A stretch of 64,000 nt of DNA from Mycobacteroides sp. CBMA 271 (lineage in GTDB: Bacteria; Actinomycetota; Actinomycetes; Mycobacteriales; Mycobacteriaceae): the NCBI RefSeq assembly GCF_009729205.1, contig NZ_VTHB01000002.1, forward strand, positions 310,001 to 374,000. The letters run 5' to 3'. Shown here piece by piece: positions 17,075-26,766 of this stretch. The notes beneath the pieces are model-generated. The model made no database searches. It was not told the origin of the DNA and worked only from the letters and a program-made list of their open reading frames with translations. Every line of letters begins with the position of its first letter. The first letter of the stretch is position 1. The translations under genes were made by a program, and so were the position numbers.

Positions 17075-18865
17075 ATGACGTCATCGGAAAGGCCCCCATC
17101 GGGTCCGGGTGGCCAGCGCGAGCACGCTGGCGACCTGCCATCGGGAACGGTGGTATCCGGATATCGCGTCGAGCGCGTCCTCGGCCGCGGCGGCATGGGA
17201 ACCGTCTACCTGGCAGCGAATCCGAATCTGGAACGGCCCGAGGCACTGAAGATCCTCAGCGGCCAGGCCTCTCGCGATCCATCGTTCCGCGCACGATTCA
17301 TGCGAGAAGCCTCAATTGCCGCCGCCCTGGACCACCCGAACATCGTCACCGTGCACAACCGCGGTGAGACGTCGGAGGGTGATCTGTGGATCGCCATGCA
17401 GTACATCAAGGGCAGCGATGCACACTCCGAATCCGTCAACGGCCGCATGTCGCTGACCCGAGCCATCCACGTCGTCAGCGAGGTGGCCAAGGCTCTCGAC
17501 TACCTGCACGCCCGCGGCCTGGTGCACCGCGATGTGAAGCCGGCCAACATCCTGCTGTCCGAGGGAGATCGCCGAATCATGTTGGGCGACTTCGGCGTCA
17601 CCCGCGCGCTCGACGACAGCAATACCGTCACCTCAGCGGGAAACGTGACCGCGACTATCGGGTATGCCGCACCCGAGGTACTGTCCGGCGCAGCCGTCGA
17701 CGGCCGTGCCGATGTCTACGCCCTGGGCTGCACGCTCTTTCGGATGCTCACCGGCCAGCCGCCATTCGGGTCCGCCGGCTCGCTGCCCGCGATCATCAAC
17801 GCACACCTCTCGACGCCGCCACCCCGAATCTCGCAGTTCGCCGCCGTGCCTGCGGCAATGGACGCCTTGATCGCCAAGGCGATGGCCAAGAATCCCGCCG
17901 ACCGATATCAAAGCGCCGGAGAGTTCGCCCTTGCCGCGCAACAGATCCTGGCCGATCCGACCCAGCACCGGCAGGCAGTGACCCAATCCGTGCCCACCAC
18001 GACACCCCAGGCAGTTCACACCACGACATCTCACCTTGTGCAGACCGTCGCACCCCCCGCAGCAGGTGACTCGACACGAACGCTCGGTAAGCACAAGCGA
18101 ATTGCCGCCATCGTCGGTGCCGTCGTCCTGGTGGTCGCATCGGCCACCGTCGCCGTCATGATCTGGCCCCGCCATGACCCCGACGCCAAGCCCACGCCGC
18201 AGTCCGGGCCCAACGCCGCCAAGGTGAAGCCCGGCGAAGCGCTGGCGGGCCAGTCAAACGACATCCTCGACACCTTGCTGCCCGGACAATTCGACTATCC
18301 CGACGGTTGGGAGAAAAACCCGGCGCCCAATTACAAGTCGGGCGAGTTCAATCCGGCGACGCCCCCGGGCACGGCCACCAACATCGGCGGAACGCCCGCG
18401 GGCTGCAACACCATGGATCCGGTGTGGATGTTGCGCTCCAAGGGCCGGGAGACCTCTACCCTCTACCTGCGCGACCGCAAGAAGCCCGAGCGGGAGATCT
18501 TGATTCGGGTCGTCCCGGCATCCGAGGCCCTCTCAGCCGATGGCGCATCGGACACGCTCAAGAAGTGTGACGCCATCGCGTACTCCATCCCCGGTGCGGC
18601 CTCCACCTGGCGATGCTCATTCGAGTTCGACGAGCCGCCACCTGTCCAGAATGACCAAAAGGAGCTCACCGGAACGGAATCGTGCTTGACGTATCCGTCA
18701 GGGGCGAACAGCATTCGGCAGCACGTCTCATTCAACGTCGTGCGCGGCCTGCTCGTGTACACCCTGGCCAGCGGTGCGACCAACCGCAGCGACGCGGCAG
18801 GAACCCTCAGCGCGACCGCCCTGAGTTTCGCGACCACCCTGAGGATCCTGCGCTACGGCCGCTAG
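17075..18865 (+). CDS. Transmembrane serine/threonine protein kinase (Pkn family)
   Basis: 596 aa. Cytoplasmic kinase domain residues 28-290: glycine loop GRGGMG (37-42), Lys59, Glu78, catalytic HRD 151-153 with KPAN, DFG 172-174, and an activation loop with several Thr (NTVTSAGNVTATIGYAAPE) suited to autophosphorylation. A Thr/Gln/Pro-rich linker leads to one transmembrane helix (IAAIVGAVVLVVASATVAVMIW, about 356-377) and an extracellular domain of some 210 aa with four Cys that presumably senses a ligand. Domain order resembles PknF/PknJ; the exact orthologue is not assigned. ATG 17075 was chosen; GTG 17054 is an in-frame alternative. The 3' end overlaps the DinB-like gene by 4 bp. Confidence 0.92.
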   Translation: MTSSERPPSGPGGQREHAGDLPSGTVVSGYRVERVLGRGGMGTVYLAANPNLERPEALKILSGQASRDPSFRARFMREASIAAALDHPNIVTVHNRGETSEGDLWIAMQYIKGSDAHSESVNGRMSLTRAIHVVSEVAKALDYLHARGLVHRDVKPANILLSEGDRRIMLGDFGVTRALDDSNTVTSAGNVTATIGYAAPEVLSGAAVDGRADVYALGCTLFRMLTGQPPFGSAGSLPAIINAHLSTPPPRISQFAAVPAAMDALIAKAMAKNPADRYQSAGEFALAAQQILADPTQHRQAVTQSVPTTTPQAVHTTTSHLVQTVAPPAAGDSTRTLGKHKRIAAIVGAVVLVVASATVAVMIWPRHDPDAKPTPQSGPNAAKVKPGEALAGQSNDILDTLLPGQFDYPDGWEKNPAPNYKSGEFNPATPPGTATNIGGTPAGCNTMDPVWMLRSKGRETSTLYLRDRKKPEREILIRVVPASEALSADGASDTLKKCDAIAYSIPGAASTWRCSFEFDEPPPVQNDQKELTGTESCLTYPSGANSIRQHVSFNVVRGLLVYTLASGATNRSDAAGTLSATALSFATTLRILRYGR

Positions 18866-19434
18866 CCCTTAGGCGTCCACGGCTTGAGCCAATCCGTAGG
18901 CTCCCAACCCTCCGCGGCAGCCAGGAGCTCGTACATCGTTGCCCCGTCAATGGATTCGCGAACGATGTCGGCGTGACCGGCATGCCGGGCGAGTTCCTCA
19001 ATGACGTGCAGCGCCACCCAGCGCACGTTCCATGCATCGATGTCCCGGGGGAACCATGGCGCCGACCGCGGGACCGGCACCGCGGTGTCCAGTCCCTTCT
19101 CCTTGATGGCGGCGAGCGTCGCGTCGCTCTGCGCGGTGAATGCTGCCAACGCTTCGGCGAGCGTCTCGTCCTCACGCAGGGTGAATTCGTCCGCGCCGCG
19201 CTGACGGTCGGGTCCTGGGCTGGGGGCGGCGACAATCATGTCGGTCCATCCCCCCTGCATGTTGGTGACGTGCTTGATCAACCCACCCACGGACAGCGTG
19301 CCCACCGTCGGCGTCAACCGGGCCTGTTCGTCCGTGAGCCCAAAGGCCACGATTCGGAAGGCGTCTTGCTGTTGCGCGATGTATTCGATCAGACCGTCCA
19401 ACTCGGTGGGGACGGGCGGGGACATGGCAGGCAC
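18862..19434 (-). CDS. DinB/DUF664-family protein
   Basis: 190 aa from a GTG at 19434, chosen because AGAGGA lies 6 bp upstream; the longer frame to 19497 has no such signal. A four-helix DinB-like fold: GLIKHVTNMQGGWTDM (first His ligand), WNVRWVALHVIEELARHAGHADIVRE (HxxEExxxHxxH metal site). Such proteins bind a divalent metal and some use mycothiol. The substrate is unknown. It is convergent with the kinase. Confidence 0.8.
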   Translation of the reverse strand: MPAMSPPVPTELDGLIEYIAQQQDAFRIVAFGLTDEQARLTPTVGTLSVGGLIKHVTNMQGGWTDMIVAAPSPGPDRQRGADEFTLREDETLAEALAAFTAQSDATLAAIKEKGLDTAVPVPRSAPWFPRDIDAWNVRWVALHVIEELARHAGHADIVRESIDGATMYELLAAAEGWEPTDWLKPWTPKG

Positions 19435-19542
19435 GGGTGTTCCTCTCATGGGCTGTGAGCTGGCACCCATAAGCCAACACCACACCACCGACATCACTCA
19501 TCTCCAGCGCCCGGAAACGGCCCCTGACCTGCGATGTCAAAT

Positions 19543-19558
19543 TGTGACAACGGCCACA
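19543..19558. promoter_or_regulatory. CRP-like site upstream of fadE5 (one mismatch)
   Basis: TGTGA-N6-CCACA, one base off the mycobacterial CRP consensus, about 25 bp upstream of a plausible -35 (TTGCCA, 19571-19576). Confidence 0.35.
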
Positions 19559-19570
19559 AGATCAGGACTT

Positions 19571-19597
19571 TTGCCATTCGCCACTCGACGGTATAGT
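19571..19597 (+). promoter_or_regulatory. Candidate fadE5 promoter
   Basis: TTGCCA and TATAGT (19592-19597) are separated by 15 bp, about 97 bp before the fadE5 ATG. The spacing is slightly short, so this is tentative. Confidence 0.4.
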
Positions 19598-19603
19598 TCA
19601 GTT

Positions 19604-19619
19604 GTTACCGGTGGGTAAC
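19604..19619. promoter_or_regulatory. Inverted repeat just downstream of the fadE5 promoter, TetR-type operator
   Basis: GTTACCGGTGGGTAAC, containing TTAC-N6-GTAA, the same skeleton as the fadA2/fabG4 and tetR sites. Placed at the expected transcription start, a repressor position. Confidence 0.5.
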
Positions 19620-19693
19620 TTAATCACAAGTAAGAACCCAACCGAACATCAGTACAGCCCCCCGAGACACAGTTAGACCCACGAGAAAAGGCA

Positions 19694-21538
19694 ATGACGC
19701 ACATGGGCCACTACAAGTCGAACGTCCGCGACCTGGAGTTCAACCTCTTCGAGCTCTACAACATTCAGCAGGTATTCGGCGGCGAGGAATTCCCCGAGCT
19801 GGACGAAGACACCGCTCGCACGTTCCTTTCCGAGATGCGGACTCTCGCCGAGGGGCCACTGGCCGATTCGTTCGTCGAGGGCGACCGCAACCCGCCGGTC
19901 TTCGACCCGGAGACCCATTCGGTGTCCATCCCCGCGGCGTTCAAGAAGTCGGTCAAGGCGATCACCGACGCCGGCTGGGACCGCCTCGGCCTGATCGAGG
20001 AGCTGGGCGGAAGCCCCGTTCCCCGCTCATTGATGTGGGCCATCCAGGAGATGATCCTGGGCGCCAACCCCGCAGTCTGGATGTACAGCGGCGGTGCAGG
20101 TTTCGCCCAGATCTTCTACAACGTGGCCACCGATGAGCAGAAGGAGTGGGCCAAGTTCGCCGCCGAGCGCGGCTGGGGCGCCACCATGGTGCTCACCGAG
20201 CCCGACGCGGGTTCGGACGTGGGCGCCGGACGCACCAAGGCCGTCAAGCAGGACGACGGCTCCTGGCACATCGACGGTGTGAAGCGCTTCATCACCTCGG
20301 GTGACTCCGACGACATGTTCGAGAACATCCTGCACCTGGTGCTGGCTCGCCCCGAGGGAGCCGGCCCCGGCACCAAGGGTCTGTCGCTGTTCTTCGTGCC
20401 CAAGTTCATCCCGGACTTCACCACCGGCGAGCCGGGCGAGCGCAACGGCGTCTTCGTCACCAACGTCGAGCACAAGATGGGCCTGAAGGTTTCCGCCACC
20501 TGCGAGCTGAGCCTGGGCCAGCACGGCGTTCCCGCCAAGGGCTGGCTCGTGGGCGAGGTGCACAACGGCATTGCGCAGATGTTCGACGTCATCGAGCAGG
20601 CCCGCATGATGGTTGGCACCAAGGCCATCGCGACCCTGTCGACCGGCTACCTGAATGCGTTGGAGTACGCCAAGACTCGCGTACAGGGTGCGGACATGAC
20701 GCAGTTGACCGACAAGACCGCTCCGCGCGTCACCATCACGCACCACCCGGACGTGCGCCGCTCGCTGATGACCCAGAAGGCGTACGCCGAGGGCCTGCGT
20801 GCGCTGTACCTCTACGCCACCACCTTCCAGGACGCCGTGGCCGCCAAGACCCTCAACGGTGTCGAGGCTGAGGATGCGGTCAAGCTCAACGACCTGCTGC
20901 TGCCGATCATCAAGGGTGTGGGCTCGGAGCGCGCCTACGAGAAGCTCACCGAAAGCCTGCAGACCTTCGGCGGTTCCGGCTTCCTGCAGGACTACCCGAT
21001 TGAGCAGTACATCCGTGACGCGAAGATCGACTCGCTGTACGAGGGCACCACGGCGATCCAGGCTCAGGACTTCTTCTTCCGCAAGATCGTCAAGGACCAG
21101 GGCAAGTCGCTGGCCTACGTGTCCGGGCAGATCGAGGAGTTCATCAAGAGTGAGACCGGCAACGGCCGTCTGAAGGCCGAACGTGCGCTGCTCGCAACGG
21201 CTCTGGAGGACGTGCAGGGCATGGCCGCGACCATGACCACCAACCTGATGGCCGCCCAGCAGGAAATCACTCAGGTCTACAAGGTCGGCACGGCCTCCGT
21301 GCGCTTCCTGATGAGCGTCGGCGACCTGCTGATCGGCTGGCTGTTGCAGCGTCAGGCCGCCGTGGCAATCGCCGCCCTGGATGCCGGCGCCACCGGCGCC
21401 GATAAGTCCTTCTACGAGGGCAAGATCGCGGTTGCCTCGTTCTTCGCGAAGAACATGCTGCCGGTGCTGACCTCGACCCGGGCCATCCTGGACAACGTCG
21501 ACAACGACATCATGGAGCTTGACGAAGCCGCCTTCTGA
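19694..21538 (+). CDS. fadE5: Acyl-CoA dehydrogenase FadE5
   Basis: 614 aa, close to FadE5 (Rv0244c) in length and N-terminal sequence ([17 protein letters not shown]). FAD-dependent alpha,beta-dehydrogenation of acyl-CoAs in beta-oxidation. Motifs: [19 protein letters not shown] (flavin/substrate), VKRFITSGD, and the C-terminal [34 protein letters not shown] with the catalytic-base region YEGT. A long C-terminal extension after TTAIQ is characteristic of this subgroup. GAAAAGG precedes ATG 19694. The 196-bp upstream region has a promoter and operator; a strong hairpin terminator follows. Neighbouring fadA2 and fabG4 suggest a shared lipid role. Confidence 0.95.
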   Translation: MTHMGHYKSNVRDLEFNLFELYNIQQVFGGEEFPELDEDTARTFLSEMRTLAEGPLADSFVEGDRNPPVFDPETHSVSIPAAFKKSVKAITDAGWDRLGLIEELGGSPVPRSLMWAIQEMILGANPAVWMYSGGAGFAQIFYNVATDEQKEWAKFAAERGWGATMVLTEPDAGSDVGAGRTKAVKQDDGSWHIDGVKRFITSGDSDDMFENILHLVLARPEGAGPGTKGLSLFFVPKFIPDFTTGEPGERNGVFVTNVEHKMGLKVSATCELSLGQHGVPAKGWLVGEVHNGIAQMFDVIEQARMMVGTKAIATLSTGYLNALEYAKTRVQGADMTQLTDKTAPRVTITHHPDVRRSLMTQKAYAEGLRALYLYATTFQDAVAAKTLNGVEAEDAVKLNDLLLPIIKGVGSERAYEKLTESLQTFGGSGFLQDYPIEQYIRDAKIDSLYEGTTAIQAQDFFFRKIVKDQGKSLAYVSGQIEEFIKSETGNGRLKAERALLATALEDVQGMAATMTTNLMAAQQEITQVYKVGTASVRFLMSVGDLLIGWLLQRQAAVAIAALDAGATGADKSFYEGKIAVASFFAKNMLPVLTSTRAILDNVDNDIMELDEAAF

Positions 21539-21547
21539 TTCGCTGAT

Positions 21548-21588
21548 CACGAAGCCCCCGTTTCCCGCTGGGAGACGGGGGCTTCGTG
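21548..21588 (+). terminator. Terminator after fadE5
   Basis: 14-nt perfect arms (21548-21561 and 21575-21588) around a 13-nt loop, starting 10 bp after the stop codon. No U-tract. Confidence 0.85.
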
Positions 21589-21633
21589 CATTCCGGGGTA
21601 TCGCCGTACCCAGACGACACATAGGGTTGGCGC

Positions 21634-22587
21634 ATGCCTCGCTACTACCGCGACCAACAGTCCTGGAAAGACCTGCAGATGTTCCTTCCCGAGCGGCTGC
21701 GCCTCGACGAATCGACGGCACCGTCCGAGGAGTTCTGGGAATGGCGAGGCAACCAGGTACACCTGGATCGCTACGCCAACCCCGCGGCCCCGGTCAAGGT
21801 GGTACTGCTGCACGGCGTCGGCACCAACGGCCGTCAGATGTCGCTGATTCTCGGTGCACCGTTGGCGCAAAGGGGCTTCGAGACGGTGGCGATAGACAAC
21901 CTGGGCTACGGCCTCACCGATACGGCGCCGGGGACGGTTCCGGGATACGGCGACTGGGTTGATCTGGTGGTCGACTACCTGGAGTACGAGCGGCGCCGCG
22001 ACGTGCGACCCATCGTGCTGTACGGGCTCAGCGCCGGCGGCATGCTCGCCTATCACGTCGCCGCGAAGGCACCGCGAGACACGGTGCGCGGGATCATCGG
22101 CATGACGTTCCTGGACCAGCGCGTACGCGAGGTGGCCGACGGCACCGCGCACGACCTGCTGACCGCGCGGGTCGGCGTGCCCTTCCTGCGGCTCGCGGCG
22201 AAGACGCCCGCGCGGCGGGTCCGGTACCCGATGTGGCTGGCCGCGAAGATGAGCACGCTCGCGAACAGCCGCGCGGCGATGAAGGTCTTGATGAAAGACC
22301 GCACCTCCGCGGCGAACTGGGTCAGCGTGAAATTTCTGGCCGAGTACATGAGCTATGCGCCCGCCGTCGAGCCCGCCGATTTCGACGTGTGTCCGGTCAT
22401 GCTCACCCAGCCCGACGAAGACCGCTGGACCCCATACGAATTCAGCAAGCCGGTGCTCGACCCCATCACCAAGGTGCCGGTGACGGTGGTGCCGCTGGAG
22501 CTGGCAGGCCACTATCCGCTCGAGGATCCGGGGCTGAAGCAACTGGAGGATGCGGCGGTTGGGTTCATCCGCGCCGTCGCCGGCTGA
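21634..22587 (+). CDS. Alpha/beta-hydrolase
   Basis: 317 aa. VVLLHGVGTNGRQMS gives the oxyanion region, LYGLSAGGMLAYHVA the nucleophile elbow (GLSAG), and LAGHYPLED the catalytic His; the Asp is probably in TQPDEDRWTP. Likely a cytoplasmic esterase or lipase of unknown substrate. No signal peptide is visible. It is separated from fadE5 by a terminator, so it has its own promoter. A DUF1361 gene follows 22 bp downstream. Confidence 0.87.
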   Translation: MPRYYRDQQSWKDLQMFLPERLRLDESTAPSEEFWEWRGNQVHLDRYANPAAPVKVVLLHGVGTNGRQMSLILGAPLAQRGFETVAIDNLGYGLTDTAPGTVPGYGDWVDLVVDYLEYERRRDVRPIVLYGLSAGGMLAYHVAAKAPRDTVRGIIGMTFLDQRVREVADGTAHDLLTARVGVPFLRLAAKTPARRVRYPMWLAAKMSTLANSRAAMKVLMKDRTSAANWVSVKFLAEYMSYAPAVEPADFDVCPVMLTQPDEDRWTPYEFSKPVLDPITKVPVTVVPLELAGHYPLEDPGLKQLEDAAVGFIRAVAG

Positions 22588-22609
22588 CAACTTCGGGCAA
22601 ACTGGTCGC

Positions 22610-23293
22610 ATGACTGAAGCCCGACGTGCCGTGCTGGTTCTCTCGCTGGTCGCAACCAGCGTGTTGACCGTCCTGCTCGGCATCACCGACCCCGCGGCGC
22701 CGATGTTCTACCCCACCCGGTTCCTCATCTGGAATCTGTTCCTCGCCTGGCTTCCCGTCTTCGCCGCCCTGGCGTTTTCGGCTGTGCGACAGCGCATTTG
22801 GCTGGTTCCAATCGGGCTGTTATGGCTCATCTTCCTACCGAATGCGCCGTATCTCGTCACTGACCTGGTGCACCTGATCGACGGGATCGCCTTCTGGCGT
22901 CACGTCCTGCAGTACGGCGTCGCGGCCTGGACCGGAATCATCCTCGGTGTGGTGTCACTGCGGTTGGTACACAGACGGATCCAGCGCGACTACGGCGCGG
23001 TCACCGGATGGACAGTCGTCGTCATCTCGGTGGGTCTGTGCGCCGTCGGTGTGGTGATCGGACGCTTCCAGCGCTGGAATTCATGGGACCTGATTCACCG
23101 TCCCGGCGCGGTGGCCGCGAGCACCCTGGAGTGGGTCAGCTCCCCGTTCGCCTTCGTCGCACATACCGGTGTGGCGCTGGCAGTCGCCGCGTTCTTCGGG
23201 CTGGCGTATCTGACGGTGTGGTCGTTGGCCTCTCCCGACGAGGCCATATCCACGCCGAGTACGCAGCGAGACCTCGAGAAGGCACCAGCGTGA
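22610..23293 (+). CDS. DUF1361 integral membrane protein
   Basis: 227 aa with about six hydrophobic helices (AVLVLSLVATSVLTVLLG, FLIWNLFLAWLPVFAALAF, IWLVPIGLLWLIFLPNAPYLVTDL, and others). LIFLPNAPYLVTDLVHL is the signature stretch of DUF1361. Function unknown. ATG 22610 lies 22 bp after the hydrolase stop. Its 3' end lies opposite the frameshifted tail of the aminotransferase gene. Confidence 0.82.
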   Translation: MTEARRAVLVLSLVATSVLTVLLGITDPAAPMFYPTRFLIWNLFLAWLPVFAALAFSAVRQRIWLVPIGLLWLIFLPNAPYLVTDLVHLIDGIAFWRHVLQYGVAAWTGIILGVVSLRLVHRRIQRDYGAVTGWTVVVISVGLCAVGVVIGRFQRWNSWDLIHRPGAVAASTLEWVSSPFAFVAHTGVALAVAAFFGLAYLTVWSLASPDEAISTPSTQRDLEKAPA

Positions 23294-24647
23294 GGCGTTT
23301 GAGCATCAGAATCAATGCGCGAAGCCATCTGCGACCGCGGGGAGTGCCGCCGCGAGTCGGTCCACGTCCTCCAACTGACGTGAACTGTGCCGGAGTGACG
23401 CGCACGCAATCGCCCCGTGCCGGTCCACCGCGCCGGACCGTGAAGATCCCGTGTTGGTCCTTCAGGTACTGCGCGATGGCCTCGTTGTCCGCCTGCGAAA
23501 CGCGGCCCCGGATACGGAACGACGTGATCGCCCCGTGCATTGCCCGATCATCCGGGGTCAAGATCTCGATAGCGTCGAGATGGCGCACCCGCTGAACCCA
23601 GTAGTCGCGCAAATACTGCAGGCGCGCCTGCTTCACCGATGCCCCGAGCGCCACATGGCAGTCCAGGGCGGTCTTGATCGTCAGGAACGCCGCGGCGTTC
23701 AGCGTGCCGGAATGCACGCGCGAGCGGATGTCATCGGCGGGATAGATCCGGTCGCCGAACGCGATGTCGATATCGTTCAAACGCTCTCTTCGGATGTACA
23801 AAAAGCCGGTACCGAGCGGGGCGTTCACCCATTTGTGTAGCGAGAAACCGATGAAATCGGCGCCCAAGTCGGCCACGGTGAAATCGAGCTGACCCCACGA
23901 ATGCGCCACATCCACGATCACGTCCACACCCCGCTGCCGGGCCATGGCAACGATCTCCCGAACCGGTAGGACCAGCCCGGTGAGATTGTTCAAGTGACTG
24001 AGCAGTAACAACTTCACTCTGGGGTGGTCACGCAACGCCGCGGTATAGAGGTCGAGGACGGCTTCGCGGGTTGCCGGTTCGGGGATGGTGATCGGTACGA
24101 CATCGACACCGCGCCGGCTTCGGAGCGAATCGAAAGCGTATTGGCAACTGTGGTAATCCAAGTCGGCGTACATCACGGCGTCGCCTGGCCGCAGGTTCTT
24201 GTATCCGGTGATGAGATTCTGCAGGGCCTCGGTGCCACCGCGTGTCAGGGCGATCTCGTCCACCGCCGTACCGGCGGTGGCGGCGAGCTGTTGCCGAATC
24301 TCCTCCAACTCGGCCTTGTAGGTGGTTCTCAACAGGAACGAGCTGGACTCGTTGAGCCGGTCGGTAGCGGCCAGATACACCTGCCGTACGGGTGCCGACA
24401 TGATGCCGTAGTAACCGTTCTCCAGGTTCACGATCTGCGGAGTCCTCGGGAACTGGCGTGCGACCCCGGCCCAGAATTTCTCGTCACCGGCAAGGTCGTC
24501 GGGGGTACGGCCCGCGGGTGCCGCGATCGGGGCTACGCCGGATCGATCGGCCTCCGAGCGGTCGGCACGGAGCAGGCCGGCCGCCAGCAGGCCCGCGCCG
24601 GCTCCGGCCCCTACCCCGGCCAATAGGCCGCGTCTCGAGGTCGCCAT
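23136..24647 (-). CDS. Tat-exported aminotransferase class V (isopenicillin-N-epimerase-like), apparent C-terminal frameshift
   Basis: PLP-dependent fold-type I enzyme with a Tat signal (SRRGLLAGVGAGAGAGLLAAGLL). Family motifs: [43 protein letters not shown], and IGFSLHKWVNAPLGTGFLY with the PLP Lys. ATG 24647 has AAAGGA upstream. The frame stays intact to about 23372, then continues with an Arg/Pro-rich tail to 23136 unlike the family. In the adjacent frame the expected ending (EDVDRLAAALPAVADGFAH, TGA at 23312-23314) is preserved. One extra base near 23371-23372 would explain this. As written, the reading frame runs 503 aa and overlaps the DUF1361 gene; the ancestral end is 23312. Confidence 0.8.
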   Translation of the reverse strand: MATSRRGLLAGVGAGAGAGLLAAGLLRADRSEADRSGVAPIAAPAGRTPDDLAGDEKFWAGVARQFPRTPQIVNLENGYYGIMSAPVRQVYLAATDRLNESSSFLLRTTYKAELEEIRQQLAATAGTAVDEIALTRGGTEALQNLITGYKNLRPGDAVMYADLDYHSCQYAFDSLRSRRGVDVVPITIPEPATREAVLDLYTAALRDHPRVKLLLLSHLNNLTGLVLPVREIVAMARQRGVDVIVDVAHSWGQLDFTVADLGADFIGFSLHKWVNAPLGTGFLYIRRERLNDIDIAFGDRIYPADDIRSRVHSGTLNAAAFLTIKTALDCHVALGASVKQARLQYLRDYWVQRVRHLDAIEILTPDDRAMHGAITSFRIRGRVSQADNEAIAQYLKDQHGIFTVRRGGPARGDCVRVTPAQFTSVGGRGPTRGGTPRGRRWLRALILMLKRLTLVPSRGLAAYSAWIWPRRERPTTTPSDTPARRTRRLPAPHRYVRRRRTGS

Positions 24648-24761
24648 GTCGAAATCCTTTCGCTCACGTTCCGACCGCCACGGTGGCACGGGGCGCGCGC
24701 CACTTCGGCGGCCGTTGTCACCCACCATCCGCAACTTGGTGGCGTCACTGTCAGACCAGCA

Positions 24762-25202
24762 CTACCGTGCCAGAGCTCCGACGCGATCCGCCAGTTCGGA
24801 CACGGGGAGACGTCCGTCCAGTTCCACCGTGGCGCTCTCGCGCAGCAGCGGCTCCACTTCCGCTGTGTACCGCGCGATCTCGTTGCGCTCACCTGCGGTT
24901 CGGCCGTAGGGATTGTTGGCGCGGGTGCTGACCCGGTGCAGGGCTGTCGCCAACGGCACGCTGAGCAGCACCACGTGTCCGAACCTCGCGTAGAAGTCCA
25001 CCTGGTTGTCCACGGTGCCCGACACAATGACATCGGGATACCGATCCAATAGCGCCGCCATCCGGGTGGCATCCCAGGTTCCGTCCGCGAGCGTCCACCC
25101 CTCGTCATCGGTGTCGACGGTGCGAAGGCCGCGGCGCGCTAGCTCCTTCAGCAGCGTGGTCTTCCCCGTTCCCGACATGCCCGTTACCAAGACACTCGCC
25201 AC
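24762..25202 (-). CDS. Small P-loop nucleotide kinase-like protein
   Basis: 146 aa. Walker A GMSGTGKTTLL at residues 8-18, DTDDEGW as a possible acceptor or Mg region, and a C-terminal acidic segment. It resembles small adenylate/shikimate-kinase-like ATPases. The substrate is unknown. GTG start at 25202. It is upstream of the aminotransferase on the same strand and divergent from the molybdoenzyme gene. Confidence 0.8.
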   Translation of the reverse strand: MASVLVTGMSGTGKTTLLKELARRGLRTVDTDDEGWTLADGTWDATRMAALLDRYPDVIVSGTVDNQVDFYARFGHVVLLSVPLATALHRVSTRANNPYGRTAGERNEIARYTAEVEPLLRESATVELDGRLPVSELADRVGALAR

Positions 25203-25268
25203 AGCTGAACCTTATGCGGTGGCCCCTCGTTGACAGCAGGAGAAGAGTGAACACAACGGGAGGTGACG

Positions 25269-26750
25269 ATGGAGCACGCAGCACGACGGATCATCGCCGG
25301 TTTGATCGCCGCCGGAGCGGCGCTCGCGGCCGGACAGCTCACGGCGGCAGCCATCGCGCCGGGATCTGCGCCCTACTTCGCTGTCGGAAACATGGTCGTC
25401 GACCACACCCCGGCTGCCGTGCGCGAATGGGTCATCGGGGCTTTCGGCACCTCCGACAAGGTGTTCCTATTCGCCTGCCTTGGTGCAGTGATCGCGCTAT
25501 TGGCTGTGGTGGCGGCGTTCATAGAACACGGCTCGATGCTCATCGCGGCGCTCGGATTAGTCGGAGCAATAGCCGCCGCAACCCGACCGACGGCGGGATG
25601 GAGCTGGATTTGGCCCTCCGTGCTCGCTGCCGTGGTCGGAGTTCTCGCCCTGCGCGTCCTGATCGGCCGATCGAACGACGAGGACGCATCGGATCGGCGC
25701 AAGTTCTTCAGTGCGGCGGGGATTTTGGCGGTTGCCTCGGCAGGCACCTATTGGCTGGGCAGCCGGTGGAGCAAAGGCGCCGTCGTCGCCGAGGAACGTC
25801 GGGAGGCCACCCTGCCCGCGCCCGTCGTCCCCGCCCCGCCCCTACCCGTCGGCATCGACGTCAAGGGCGCGGTGCCCTACATCACCGACAACGCGGACTT
25901 CTACCGCATCGACACGGCCCTGCAGGTACCTCAGCTCACCACCGCGGAATGGCAACTCAACATTCACGGCATGGTGGACCGCCCACGGACCCTGACCTGG
26001 GCGCAGCTCACAGCGATGGCGGCGACCGAACGTGCCGTCACCTTGACCTGCGTCTCCAACGAGATCGGCGGCGACCTGATCGGCAATGCGATGTGGACCG
26101 GCTTCCCGATCAAGACGATCCTGGAATCCGTTGGGGTTCACGGTGATGCGGACATGTTGATGTCGAAGAGCGCGGACGGCTGGACCGCGGGCACACCGTT
26201 GGACGTGCTCACCGACGGCCGTGACGCCATCCTGGCCATCGCGATGAACGGGACACCGTTGCCTGTTGAGCACGGCTACCCGGTGCGGCAGGTGGTGCCC
26301 GGGCTGTACGGCTATGTGTCGGCGACCAAATGGGTTGTCGACTGGGAGCTCACCCGTTTCGACAGGGCGCGCGCGTATTGGACCGTCCGGGGCTGGTCGG
26401 CGCGCGGGCCCATCAAGACCGGCTGCCGCATCGACACACCCCGGGCCGGAGGGCGGCTGGGCACGGACACTCAGATCATCGCCGGGACGGCTTGGGCCCA
26501 ACATCGCGGAATCACGAAGGTGGAAGTGCGCATCGACCAGGGACCGTGGCAGGAGGCGCGACTGGCGCCTGAGTACTCGATCGACACCTGGCGTCAGTGG
26601 TGGTTCCCGTGGGAGTCCACGCCCGGGGAGCATGTGGTGACCGCCCGGGCCACCGACGGGAGCGGCGCGGTTCAGACCGAGGAGAGTGCTCCGCCGGCAC
26701 CCGATGGGGCGACCGGCTGGCCGAGCACGTTGATCAGAGTCGGCGGGTAA
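25269..26750 (+). CDS. Membrane-bound sulfite-oxidase-like molybdopterin oxidoreductase
   Basis: About 493 aa. The N-terminal third holds about four transmembrane helices (RIIAGLIAAGAALAAGQLTAAAIA, FLFACLGAVIALLAVVAAF, and others). The C-terminal domain is of the sulfite oxidase family: VTLTCVSNEIGGDLIGNAMWTGFPI supplies the molybdenum-ligand Cys, GYPVRQVVPGLYGYVSATKWVVDWELT follows, and an Ig-like dimerisation domain ends the protein. The domain probably faces outside. Related to Rv0218-type proteins. ATG 25269 has GGGAGG 5 bp upstream (GTG 25263 is an alternative). The electron acceptor is unknown. Two hairpin terminators follow. Confidence 0.88.
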   Translation: MEHAARRIIAGLIAAGAALAAGQLTAAAIAPGSAPYFAVGNMVVDHTPAAVREWVIGAFGTSDKVFLFACLGAVIALLAVVAAFIEHGSMLIAALGLVGAIAAATRPTAGWSWIWPSVLAAVVGVLALRVLIGRSNDEDASDRRKFFSAAGILAVASAGTYWLGSRWSKGAVVAEERREATLPAPVVPAPPLPVGIDVKGAVPYITDNADFYRIDTALQVPQLTTAEWQLNIHGMVDRPRTLTWAQLTAMAATERAVTLTCVSNEIGGDLIGNAMWTGFPIKTILESVGVHGDADMLMSKSADGWTAGTPLDVLTDGRDAILAIAMNGTPLPVEHGYPVRQVVPGLYGYVSATKWVVDWELTRFDRARAYWTVRGWSARGPIKTGCRIDTPRAGGRLGTDTQIIAGTAWAQHRGITKVEVRIDQGPWQEARLAPEYSIDTWRQWWFPWESTPGEHVVTARATDGSGAVQTEESAPPAPDGATGWPSTLIRVGG

Positions 26751-26766
26751 TCCACCCCAAAAATTA

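Noticed and set aside
20027..21721. 564-aa open frame on the minus strand opposite fadE5
   Set aside because: His/Val/Leu/Gly-rich composition typical of antisense reading of high-GC genes; no domain pattern, and fadE5 is unambiguous.
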